Positions 16,857-24,802 of a stretch of 64,000 nt of DNA are shown here, one piece after another. Both the position numbers and the translations under genes were made by a program. The DNA comes from JABSSA01 sp039960995. GTDB taxonomy: Bacteria; Pseudomonadota; Alphaproteobacteria; Rhodobacterales; Rhodobacteraceae. Location of the stretch: positions 1 to 64,000 of the forward strand of contig JBDVKF010000076.1 of assembly GCA_039960995.1 (NCBI GenBank), in the 5' to 3' direction. The notes under the pieces were generated by a model that saw nothing but the letters and a program-made list of their open reading frames with translations, did no database searches and was not told the origin of the DNA. The first letter of the stretch is position 1; each line of letters starts with the position of its first letter.

Positions 16857-17107
16857 ATTACGTTTCTTCTGGAGTTGATCTGCCTTGCAGATGTGCCGTC
16901 ACGAAGTTAGCGCTTCTCTTCGAGATCGGCGTGTGGCCGCCTCATGATGGGGTAAGAAGAATGGCGTGGTTCAATCTTTGAGACGCTGTTGCTGTATGTG
17001 CGGCAGGATCTGCGGACATTACGAACTCACGGCAGGCGTCGTCCCCGTGAGACCATCGTTCTGCCGGAGTAGAGATCTCGGGATCAGAATCTGTTTGTCA
17101 GGCCGCC
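16857..17107. other. Interval without a supported gene
   Basis: About 250 bp with short broken frames on both strands. Nothing recognisable, but its place between the methyltransferase and a helicase stub suggests decayed cargo. Confidence 0.4.
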
Positions 17108-17350
17108 TTGAGCGGTGGTTGGAACCAATACAACTGGCCTAGGCTTCTTGAACAAATTCAAACAGGCAAAATTACGGCGGCACATCGGGCCGGTTATTAC
17201 CGCGCTCGCAACCTTTTGTATGTCGCTCTATCTCGCCCCAAAAAGAGACTGGCCGTGCTGTCGACACAAGAGCTGAACGCCGACGCGCTACTTGCAGCTG
17301 AGCATCTCTTCACACCAGAGATGGTGCTAAAGCTACCTTTCGGAACTTGA
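17108..17350 (+). pseudogene. C-terminal stub of a UvrD/Rep-type helicase
   Basis: The frame contains 'RARNLLYVALSRPKKRLAVL', the motif VI region of superfamily 1 UvrD-like helicases (normally RRLxYVAxTRA). About 35 residues of C-terminal sequence and a stop follow. The remaining several hundred residues are missing. UvrD-like helicases occur in repair and in defence systems such as Gabija; which kind this came from cannot be told. It lies at the right edge of the island. Confidence 0.6.
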
Positions 17351-17550
17351 TATCTGGCTCTTCTTTGGTGGCAGCTGTCTAGCTGCAGGTGGATAATGTG
17401 AACTTTCTCCACGACGGTCTAATCACATCAACGATGCGGTAACTGCAGGTTTATTGTCGTGTCAAGATAGGTCGTGCCGGCCAAGCCTGATCACCTTCGA
17501 GAGATCTTCACCCCGATTCCGAGACAACTTTAACCCGATTCACAACAGCC
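17351..17550. other. Island-chromosome boundary interval
   Basis: About 200 bp between the helicase stub and the first core gene. No tRNA, integrase or clear repeat was seen, so the attachment point of the island is not resolved. Confidence 0.4.
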
Positions 17551-17862
17551 TTAGTGGGTCCAGGCACCGCGTCGGTTGGTGGCAAAGTTTTCGCCGTATC
17601 CGCCTGCGCGGATATTTGGTTTGCGTTTGTTAGGTTCTTGAACATGGGCGTCAATGTCGTGTTCGCGGGCGTAATCCAACGCGTCTTCTTTGCTGTCAAA
17701 GCGCAATTGCACTTGGGATTGTGTGTCGTCAGATGACGTCCAGCCCATTAAGGGGTCTACTTCCCGCGACGAGGCTGGTGCAAATTCCAGCACCCAGTTT
17801 TTGGTTTTGGCCGTGCCAGATTGCATGGCTGTTTTCGCAGGTTGGTAGATACGGGCGCGCAT
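17551..17862 (-). CDS. ETC complex I subunit (NDUFS4-like)
   Basis: A 103-residue supernumerary subunit of NADH:ubiquinone oxidoreductase, homologous to mitochondrial NDUFS4 and typical of alphaproteobacteria. The sequence opens MRARIYQPAKTAMQSGTAKT and continues 'WVLEFAP', then 'PLMGWTSSDDTQSQVQLRF' and ends GGYGENFATNRRGAWTH, all features of the ETC_C1_NDUFA4 family. It binds the peripheral arm of complex I on the cytoplasmic side. GGAG lies nine bases before the start. It stands alone and marks the return to core chromosome after the island. Confidence 0.92.
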   Translation of the reverse strand: MRARIYQPAKTAMQSGTAKTKNWVLEFAPASSREVDPLMGWTSSDDTQSQVQLRFDSKEDALDYAREHDIDAHVQEPNKRKPNIRAGGYGENFATNRRGAWTH

Positions 17863-17995
17863 TATTTAAATCTCCGCAGACAATCTGTTCTTTATGCGAA
17901 AGCTTGATCACTGAGGCAAGGTGCGAATTGCCTCAGATTGGAATGAAACGTTTCACATCAGGACACAACTGCGCCAAAGCCAAAACCAAACGTGG

Positions 17996-19621
17996 TCAGT
18001 GACCACCACTCAGAACGCCGGTCTTGATGCCGTAATCCACCGCAAGCCCATAGTCGGGGTCATCACTTGAGGTCGTGATCAGTTGACCTGCCTGTGTCAA
18101 AAGCCCGTGGCAGTCTGGCGACAGATGCCGCAGCTGCAAGGATTTGCCCTGCGCCTCGTATTGAGCGGCAATCGCTTCGATCGCTTGCAAGGCGGATTGA
18201 TCCACCACGCGGCTGTCCGCAAAATCTACGATCACTGTGTCAGGATCTTCTTTGACTTGGAACAGTTCCATGAACCCTTCGATGGATCCAAAGAACAAGG
18301 GGCCTTCGACTTGATAGACTTTGGATTTTTCGGGGGTCACGTAGGACTTTGCACGAATGCGCGTGGCATTGTTCCACGCGTAGGCCAGTGCGGATACGAT
18401 GACGCCAACCACAACGGCGGTGGCCAGGTCGGTCAGAACCGTTACGACCGTCACAAGAATCATGACGGCTGCATCGGTCAATGGAATTTTGCACAATATG
18501 GTCAGCGACTGCCACGCGAACGTGCCGATAACGACCATGAACATAACGCCGACAAGTGCGGCCAGAGGGATCAATTCGATCAGCCCTGAACCGACCAGAA
18601 TAAACAGCAACAAGAACAGCGCAGCCGACGCCCCAGACAGCCGTGTACGCCCGCCCGACTTCACGTTGATCATGGATTGCCCGATCATCGCGCATCCGCC
18701 CATGCCACCGAAAAAGCCGGTTACCGTGTTGGCCACGCCTTGGGCCACACATTCGCGGCTTGCCCCGCCTTTTTCGCCCGTGATTTCACCTACAAGGTTC
18801 AGGGTCAAAAGGCTTTCGATCAGGCCGATGGCTGCAAGGATCAGCGCGTAGGGCAGAATGATCTCAAAGGTTTCAAAGTTAAACGGTACCATGGGGATAT
18901 GCAGCAAAGGCAGGCCACCTTCGATGCTGGCCATGTCGCCCACACGTGGCACGTCCAATCCAAACCCGATGACAATCGCCGCGACGATGAATATCCCGGC
19001 CAATGGGGCAGGAACGGCTTTGGTTACCTTGGGCAGAGCCCAAATGATCGCCATCGTCAAACCGACCAGCGCCAACATGGTATAGAGCTTTGCACCGCTC
19101 AACCATTCGCCACCCGATATGCCATGTCCCGAGACTTCGGCGGTTCCCGGCACCTGAAACTGGGTCATTTGCGCAAGGAAAATCACAATCGCCAGCCCGT
19201 TCACAAAGCCTAGCATCACCGGATGCGGAACAAGCCGGATGAACTTTCCAAGGTGAAACACACCGGCTGCAATCTGAATGATGCCCATCAGGACAACGGT
19301 GGCAAACAAGTATTCAACACCGTGCTGGGCAACAAGCGACACCATTACAACGGCCAATGCGCCGGTTGCGCCGGATATCATTCCCGGACGTCCGCCAAAG
19401 ACGGCTGTGATCAGGCCCACGATGAACGCAGCATACAGACCGACAAGCGGGTGCACACCGGCGACAAAAGCAAATGCAACAGCTTCGGGCACCAACGCCA
19501 ACGCCACAGTTAGACCAGCCAGGATTTCGATTTTAAATCGTCCGGGCGACATCTTAATGTTTTGACGCATTTCATTGCGTTGAAAGGCCTCGGAAACGAG
19601 GGCCATGGATGCTTTCACCAT
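17996..19621 (-). CDS. SulP-family inorganic anion transporter
   Basis: The inner-membrane protein has 541 residues and about 12 transmembrane helices, beginning with GLTVALALVPEAVAFAFVAG, the SulP signature of helix 1. A cytoplasmic STAS domain occupies about 420-520 ('VIVDFADSRVVDQSALQAIE', where the serine is the usual regulatory position). The family carries sulfate, bicarbonate or dicarboxylates, often with sodium or proton; substrate cannot be chosen here, though marine members are frequently bicarbonate or sulfate carriers. AGGAG lies eight bases upstream of the start. It is a single-gene unit. Confidence 0.9.
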   Translation of the reverse strand: MVKASMALVSEAFQRNEMRQNIKMSPGRFKIEILAGLTVALALVPEAVAFAFVAGVHPLVGLYAAFIVGLITAVFGGRPGMISGATGALAVVMVSLVAQHGVEYLFATVVLMGIIQIAAGVFHLGKFIRLVPHPVMLGFVNGLAIVIFLAQMTQFQVPGTAEVSGHGISGGEWLSGAKLYTMLALVGLTMAIIWALPKVTKAVPAPLAGIFIVAAIVIGFGLDVPRVGDMASIEGGLPLLHIPMVPFNFETFEIILPYALILAAIGLIESLLTLNLVGEITGEKGGASRECVAQGVANTVTGFFGGMGGCAMIGQSMINVKSGGRTRLSGASAALFLLLFILVGSGLIELIPLAALVGVMFMVVIGTFAWQSLTILCKIPLTDAAVMILVTVVTVLTDLATAVVVGVIVSALAYAWNNATRIRAKSYVTPEKSKVYQVEGPLFFGSIEGFMELFQVKEDPDTVIVDFADSRVVDQSALQAIEAIAAQYEAQGKSLQLRHLSPDCHGLLTQAGQLITTSSDDPDYGLAVDYGIKTGVLSGGH

Positions 19622-19852
19622 GCGAAAAGCTCCTAAAGACGTTGTGTTGTGGGTGCTGCGAGACAGCTTGAGTTTGAGGCGGCTTTACAGGGCAAAGACA
19701 CTTGCCGCAATGCAGCGCATTTAAAACCTATGATTTGCCGCCATGCGTGTTGCACATGTCTCGCATAGCGGCCATCGGGAAGAAACCCGTTAACATGTCG
19801 CGATCTCATGAAATTGATGCAAATTCCCGCAGCGTTCATCAATAGCCCGTGA

Positions 19853-20722
19853 TTATTCGCGTGACTTGCGCAAGGCCCGCAAATCTGGCTTTTCAGCCGC
19901 GGGGGGCGCTTTGGCGGCGCGGATTTGCTTTGAGGTTTTATCGCTTTTCGTCAAGGCCACTGCGGATGCCGACCAAATCAACGAATGAAGCCACAAAAGA
20001 CATGCACTTGCCACGAGCCCGTTCACAATGATGTCGAGGTCGAAATCAGGAAGGGTCTGACTGAACACGATTGATATGACTGACAAAACGAGCGGAAGGA
20101 GCACGTATAGTGACGCCAGGAACCCAAAGAGAAATTGCAGGAGGAAGGGCACAGCGAAAATGCAAAACAGGGGTAGGAAGCTGCGTCCAAATCCGGTGAA
20201 GAAGCCTGCACTTGCGGACCCTTGACTGGCTGATCGCGCTGCGTTGGCCATTGGTACCGCCATGGCGACATAGATTGATGTGTATAACACAAAAGAGACT
20301 ATTGTTTTGATGCTAAGAACATAAAACGCAAACTGAAGCGAACTGTCCGCTTGCAAAAAATTCTGAATTGAAATGACATCGCCTAGTTTCCCGTCGGCAA
20401 TAAGAACGGCAACGACCTCTGGCAGCAGCAACAACACGCCTTTGGCGATGATGAAGAATACGCCGTACAAAACCGAGAACAATATCATCATGTCATACAT
20501 AGGTCGGCCGTGATGACCCAAAACAGAAAGGGCCACGCGAATGCCAAAGAGACTGATGAAAGTGGCTGTAACAGGCCCGCTGAGATAGCCTGCAAGGCCG
20601 GCTGTAACCAGGTTCAGCAAGTTTGTGATGATGAAAGAAGCAATCGAAATGCCTAGAACGGGAAGGATCATGCGCCCAAACACACTAAAGGACAAAGTGA
20701 AAGTTCTAATAAATATATCCAT
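19853..20722 (-). CDS. Multipass membrane protein of unknown function
   Basis: The 289-residue protein has six or so transmembrane segments (for example ILPVLGISIASFIITNLL, then 'DMMILFSVLYGVFFIIAKGV' and 'FLPLFCIFAVPFLLQFLFGF') and a charged C-terminal tail rich in lysine and alanine. It opens MDIFIRTFTLSFSVFG. I recognise no family. AAGGAG sits nine bases upstream of the ATG at 20722, a strong site. It is flanked by SulP on one side and a divergent exported protein on the other and seems monocistronic. Confidence 0.7.
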   Translation of the reverse strand: MDIFIRTFTLSFSVFGRMILPVLGISIASFIITNLLNLVTAGLAGYLSGPVTATFISLFGIRVALSVLGHHGRPMYDMMILFSVLYGVFFIIAKGVLLLLPEVVAVLIADGKLGDVISIQNFLQADSSLQFAFYVLSIKTIVSFVLYTSIYVAMAVPMANAARSASQGSASAGFFTGFGRSFLPLFCIFAVPFLLQFLFGFLASLYVLLPLVLSVISIVFSQTLPDFDLDIIVNGLVASACLLWLHSLIWSASAVALTKSDKTSKQIRAAKAPPAAEKPDLRALRKSRE

Positions 20723-21074
20723 AAGAGCATGCTCCTTCCGGGCCGTACTGGCCCTTTCTCATTAAATTTTGTGATTAAGGTCAGTTATATTGACCAATCT
20801 TGCCGAAATTATGACATTTTCTATTTTTGGTTGCTGTTTGTGCCCGTGTGCAAGGCAGTTGAGGAGGCAAAAACGCGTTAAAAACCCCATGTTTTGGGCT
20901 TTCCGATGCGGGTTTCGCGATGCCATCGAATGAGGCTTATTTGGCTGCGGTCTGTGCGGCAAAAATCACATTTTCACCACAATCCAGAGTTATCTGGGTC
21001 ACCCATTGCACCCAATTCGCTGCGCGTTGAACCTTTGATCCTGCGTTGTGGCTTGCTTTCGAAACAGGATACAC
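20723..21074. other. Divergent intergenic region
   Basis: About 350 bp between two divergent genes, presumably holding both promoters. The left half is AT-rich (20760-20840). No operator or RNA motif was recognised. Confidence 0.5.
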
Positions 21075-21764
21075 ATGCTGAGACCAATACTGATTTTGTT
21101 ACTGGCCTTTTGGGGCACTACGGTTCACGCGGATGAAAAAGACGACGCGGCGTTTTTCATGGCGCATTTCTTTGAGTTAGATTTTTGGGATATCGAAGGC
21201 CGCTCGTTTCCAAAAGTTTACTATTGGTATTATAAAGATCTGCTGTCGTCGCGAAGCATTGAAGTTGTGGATCGGGATCGGTTTAGCAGTATGTTTCCGC
21301 AATCAGCCGCTGATGACAGAAACGAGCAATATAGGCAGCATGCGTCCGACGCCATAATCGAATTCTATGGACCAGAAAACCTTGGTCAGATAGTCGATTT
21401 TTTTCAGACGCCAACGGGTCAAAAAATGTTGAGAAAAGCTAAGGCCGACAATCTGTTCCGCCGCGCACGCTACCAAACGTCCAAAAATGGTCCCATCGAA
21501 AAAATGAAGGCCTATGTGGCATTCTCAGAGCTGTCTCGATACAGTGAATTTGCAAGTTCGCCTGCTGGGCGGTTCTTTGTTCGTGAGACGTATTTTTTGC
21601 GTAGGAAACTGTTCCACGACAAAATGGAGTATTCGCGTTGGTACACGCCACCGTTGAATCGGCCTTATATTGTTGATATCCTCAAGGCGGACGGCGTTTT
21701 GAAATTTCCGAACCGGATTGCGCGAGATGCGTTAATAAGAGAAATAAGAGCCGCTTCGCCATAG
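21075..21764 (+). CDS. Exported DUF2059-like protein
   Basis: The protein has 229 residues from the ATG at 21075, which has AGGA seven bases upstream. A Sec signal peptide (MLRPILILLLAFWGTTVHA) precedes a helical periplasmic domain. The segment 'NLGQIVDFFQTPTGQKML' matches the core of DUF2059 proteins, which are exported helical proteins of unknown role. A basic, aromatic-rich C-terminal half follows. It is monocistronic, divergent from the membrane protein upstream. Function is unknown. Confidence 0.7.
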   Translation: MLRPILILLLAFWGTTVHADEKDDAAFFMAHFFELDFWDIEGRSFPKVYYWYYKDLLSSRSIEVVDRDRFSSMFPQSAADDRNEQYRQHASDAIIEFYGPENLGQIVDFFQTPTGQKMLRKAKADNLFRRARYQTSKNGPIEKMKAYVAFSELSRYSEFASSPAGRFFVRETYFLRRKLFHDKMEYSRWYTPPLNRPYIVDILKADGVLKFPNRIARDALIREIRAASP

Positions 21765-21949
21765 AGTGTGTTGATACCGTTGGCGAGGCGCTGCTTTTCA
21801 AGCCATTCCCATCGGCTTAAACGTCACTCATTCTAAGCACAGGGACAGAGGTTCGCCGGCGTGATATCACTGATGTGAAAAGAAAGGCTTTGACATTCCA
21901 ACCGGCGAAACCGGACAATCACGCCAACTACAGCTGATTTGAGAGCACT

Positions 21950-22387
21950 ATGATCAAACCCTATATTCTTGTCGTTGCAACCGTCCTTGCGGGCAGTGCT
22001 GTGTTGGCCCATAGCGGCGTGAAAAACCCAGCCGTCCAAGCCCGGATGCACGCAATGAGCATCATCGGTGCGGATGTGAAAACACTTGGGTTGATGGCCA
22101 AAGGCGAAAAGGCATTTGATGTTGATGCGGCCAAAGCCGCCTTGCGTGAAATTGCTGAACATGCGGCCCAAGCGCCGGATTTGTTCCGAGCCAATGAAGA
22201 TGACCCCAAATCCGAGGCGAAACCCGCCATCTGGGAGAATTTCGAGGATTTCACGACCAAAGCCGGTGCGCTGGAAAACGTGGCGCTTGGATTGTCGACA
22301 TCGATTGCAAGCGTTGACGATCTAGGACCAGCGATGGCCGCACTGGGCGACACCTGTAAATCCTGCCACGCTGATTACCGCGAATAG
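21950..22387 (+). CDS. Class II c-type cytochrome (c'/c556-like)
   Basis: A 145-residue periplasmic cytochrome with a Sec signal peptide (cleavage near VLAHS). Its single haem-binding motif CKSCH lies 6-10 residues from the C-terminus in a helical protein, the layout of class II cytochromes (c' and c556). Methionine at 'RMHAMSIIGADVK' is a candidate sixth ligand for a c556-type protein. The role may be electron transfer or NO binding. It stands alone between an exported DUF2059 protein and a convergent nitroreductase gene. Confidence 0.88.
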   Translation: MIKPYILVVATVLAGSAVLAHSGVKNPAVQARMHAMSIIGADVKTLGLMAKGEKAFDVDAAKAALREIAEHAAQAPDLFRANEDDPKSEAKPAIWENFEDFTTKAGALENVALGLSTSIASVDDLGPAMAALGDTCKSCHADYRE

Positions 22388-22434
22388 CTTTGCGCACCCG
22401 AGCCGAAAGCCCGTCTGAACACGCGTCTTGACGG

Positions 22435-23277
22435 TCAGTCCAGACAGAAGCCTTTGGCGCGAATGAACTGTCCAAAGGATTGCCGCTCTGGGTTGGAATA
22501 TTGCCTGACCTTGTCTTCTGACCAACAATAATGATCGCTTGTGCTAAACCTGTCTTCAAACCGTTGCTGCGCATAGGGCTGCGTTTTCGCGCGGTCACTG
22601 TCATAGGTCCGAACCACAGTTTGGATGTCTTTTTCCTTATACGTCTCCATGTGCAACGTTGCATGCAGCGGCAGCCGCTTTGATATTGGGGGCGTGTCAG
22701 CGGGATAGCCAACTGCCAAACCTGCGATGGGAAAGACATGATCAGGCAAGGCCAGCAAGTCCGAAACAGCCTCTGCTTTGTTGCGAATGGCGCTGATGGG
22801 ACAGCATCCAAGGCGGGTCGCTTCGGCAGCGGTGACAAAAGCGGCAAGCGCGATAGCGGCGTCAACAGAGGCGTTAAAGAAGGCATCCAAGTGATCGTTT
22901 GCAAAAGGCACCTGATGCCAGTCGTGCAACAACCTTTGCCGCCGGTTGTTTCCGCAAAAAACGGCGATGACGGGCGCGCCTGCGACCCACGCTTGACCCG
23001 CGACTAATTCCGCCAAATGCTGACGTGTTTCCTTGGCCGTGACCAAGACGATGTCGCGTTGTTGAAGGTCGCTTTTGCTGGGCGAAGCAAGGGCGACGCC
23101 CCCGAGTGTTTGTAGCAAATCGGTCGAAACAGGATCGGGCTTGAAATGTCTGCAAGACCCACGCGCCGCCATCGACCGCAACATGGCATTGGTTTCGCAT
23201 TGGTCGGTCTTTGCATTGACCTCGCCGAAACGGGCCTGAAGCAATTCTAACAGAGTGGGCTGATGTTCTGATGTCAT
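22435..23277 (-). CDS. Nitroreductase-family flavoprotein
   Basis: A 280-residue FMN-dependent oxidoreductase of the NfsA/FRP-like branch. 'MAARGSCRHFKPDPVSTDLL' is the standard opening that binds FMN phosphate (R-x-S/C-R), and 'AEATRLGCCPISAIRNKAEAV' followed by 'DHVFPIAGLAVGYPADTPPI' are the family's second-half blocks. Such enzymes reduce nitroaromatics, flavins or quinones with NAD(P)H; the physiological substrate is unknown. The gene is convergent with the cytochrome gene and divergent from the sdh/frd operon. Confidence 0.85.
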   Translation of the reverse strand: MTSEHQPTLLELLQARFGEVNAKTDQCETNAMLRSMAARGSCRHFKPDPVSTDLLQTLGGVALASPSKSDLQQRDIVLVTAKETRQHLAELVAGQAWVAGAPVIAVFCGNNRRQRLLHDWHQVPFANDHLDAFFNASVDAAIALAAFVTAAEATRLGCCPISAIRNKAEAVSDLLALPDHVFPIAGLAVGYPADTPPISKRLPLHATLHMETYKEKDIQTVVRTYDSDRAKTQPYAQQRFEDRFSTSDHYCWSEDKVRQYSNPERQSFGQFIRAKGFCLD

Positions 23278-23408
23278 GGGGCCTCAGACAAGGTTGGTTT
23301 GTGTTAGGGGCGCTAACGCAAATGTTAAGAAATTAAAGCGTTCATAAAGCGGTACTTGTGATTACACTATGCACGGTAAGTCGCAGTCATTGAAAGAGTC
23401 TTGGTCTG

Positions 23409-24137
23409 ATGTCGTCAGGGTTTCTGAAAGTCACCATAGACCGGGGTGAAAACTCGGACGGGGCACAAGAGGTTTTTGCTGTGCCAGCTTACGAAAACCA
23501 AACTGTTTTGGATGTGGTGTCCTGGATACAGCAGACAAGTGACCCGACGCTGAGTTATCGGTTTGCCTGTCGTGTCGGCATGTGTGGCAGTTGTGCGATG
23601 ATGGTCAATGATGTGCCGCGTTGGACATGCCGGACGCATATATCCAAAGTGCTTGAAGGGGATGCGGTCAGGATCGGACCTTTGCGCAATTTGCCCGTGA
23701 TCAAGGATTTAGTTGTTGATATGGACCCGTTCTTTGACAAATGGATTGCCGCAGAAGGGGTGCATCATGGGGCATTGACCCGCGATGACGCCATCGCCCC
23801 CATAGATGCGCAAACTGCGACCCGTGTTGAGGCGAATGCGGGCATCGAATGCATCAATTGTTCTGTGTGCTATGCGGCATGCGATACGGTGGCTGGCAAC
23901 GCCGATTATCTTGGGCCCGCCGCTTTGCAGCGTGCTTGGACATTGTTGAATGACGCCAAAGACGACGGGCGCACCGCCATATTGGATGCGGTTTCGGACA
24001 AAGGGGGGTGTCACAATTGTCATTCTATGGGGTCATGCACGGTTTATTGCCCGAATGAGCTAGACCCAATGTCGGCCATTGCCGGGCTTAAACGCGAAAC
24101 GACCAAGGCGTTTTTCGCAAAGCGCAAAAGCTCATGA
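23409..24137 (+). CDS. Succinate dehydrogenase/fumarate reductase iron-sulfur subunit
   Basis: The 242-residue iron-sulfur subunit passes electrons between the flavoprotein and the quinone site. The N-terminal 2Fe-2S domain has CRVGMCGSC with a fourth cysteine at WTC. The C-terminal domain has CINCSVCYAAC and CHNCHSMGSCTVYCP, giving ligands for 4Fe-4S and 3Fe-4S clusters. First gene of an operon ordered B-C-D-A. That order differs from the usual alphaproteobacterial sdhCDAB, so this is probably an additional, specialised complex rather than the main respiratory Sdh. Its stop overlaps the next start. Confidence 0.9.
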   Translation: MSSGFLKVTIDRGENSDGAQEVFAVPAYENQTVLDVVSWIQQTSDPTLSYRFACRVGMCGSCAMMVNDVPRWTCRTHISKVLEGDAVRIGPLRNLPVIKDLVVDMDPFFDKWIAAEGVHHGALTRDDAIAPIDAQTATRVEANAGIECINCSVCYAACDTVAGNADYLGPAALQRAWTLLNDAKDDGRTAILDAVSDKGGCHNCHSMGSCTVYCPNELDPMSAIAGLKRETTKAFFAKRKSS

Positions 24138-24463
24138 CGATGTGGTTGTATATGGCACAGCGGTTGAGCGCGTTGGTGATGGCCCCGCTGGTGGTGGGAC
24201 ATTTGGCCGTCATGATCTATGCGATCCAAGGCGGATTAAGCGCCGCAGAGATACTTGGTCGTACGCAAGGATCCATTTTGTGGTTTCTGTTTTACGGCAC
24301 TTTTGTTGTCGCCGTATCGATCCACGGCGCGATTGGTCTGCGCACGATTGCCCATGAATGGGGCGGCCTAAAGGGACGATCCCTAGACGCGCTCATGTGG
24401 ATCGCGGGGGTTGGGTTGTTCGTCCTTGGTGCCCGCGCTGTTTGGGCGGTAACGTTCGCATGA
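24134..24463 (+). CDS. Sdh/Frd membrane anchor subunit (SdhC-like)
   Basis: A 109-residue membrane protein with three helices (for example APLVVGHLAVMIYAI and ILWFLFYGTFVVAVSIHGAI). The histidines in 'PLVVGHLAVM' and 'VSIHGAIGLR' are placed to bind haem b. It overlaps the iron-sulfur gene by four bases (ATGA) and the next anchor gene by four. Together the two small anchors would hold the quinone site in the inner membrane. Assignment to SdhC versus SdhD is by gene order. Confidence 0.82.
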   Translation: MTMWLYMAQRLSALVMAPLVVGHLAVMIYAIQGGLSAAEILGRTQGSILWFLFYGTFVVAVSIHGAIGLRTIAHEWGGLKGRSLDALMWIAGVGLFVLGARAVWAVTFA

Positions 24464-24801
24464 AACAGATGTCGCGCGCGCACCCCCTTTGGCTGGCCTA
24501 TATATTGCACCGGGTGTCGGGGCTGGTCCTCGCACTGTTCCTGCCGTTGCATTTCTGGGTGCTGGCCTTGGCACTGACTGACCCTGCGCGGCTTGATAGT
24601 ATCTTGCAGTTGACCGAAACGGGCGCGGTCAAGCTGGCCGAATTTGGTCTGGTCTTTCTGTTGGCGGTTCACATGTTCGGCGGCTTGCGTTTGATGGCGC
24701 TGGAATGGCTGCCGTGGACACCATCGCAGAAAACGTTGGCGGCGGGGGCAACCGCCTTATCGTTCTTGATCGCCACCTTGTTCTTCATGAAGGCGATTTA
24801 A
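24460..24801 (+). CDS. Sdh/Frd membrane anchor subunit (SdhD-like)
   Basis: This 113-residue membrane protein opens MKQMSRAHPLWLAYILHRVS, followed by GLVLALFLPLHFWVLALAL. The 'HPLWLAYILHRVSG' block is the conserved cytochrome b556 signature (S-P-H-L-x-I-Y...HR-x-S/T-G) of SdhC-type anchors. Two further transmembrane helices follow, the second containing VHMFGGLRLMALE. The ATG at 24460 overlaps the previous stop. One base separates its stop from the flavoprotein start. Confidence 0.82.
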   Translation: MKQMSRAHPLWLAYILHRVSGLVLALFLPLHFWVLALALTDPARLDSILQLTETGAVKLAEFGLVFLLAVHMFGGLRLMALEWLPWTPSQKTLAAGATALSFLIATLFFMKAI

Positions 24802-24802
24802 G

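Noticed and set aside
17351..17550. Possible tRNA or att site at the right edge of the island
   Set aside because: I looked for a cloverleaf and for a repeat matching other island edges and found neither.
18083..19565. Several long plus-strand ORFs opposite the SulP gene (up to 178 codons)
   Set aside because: They are rich in His, Asp, Arg and Gly without domains and lie entirely antisense to a clear transporter gene; they are codon-bias shadows.
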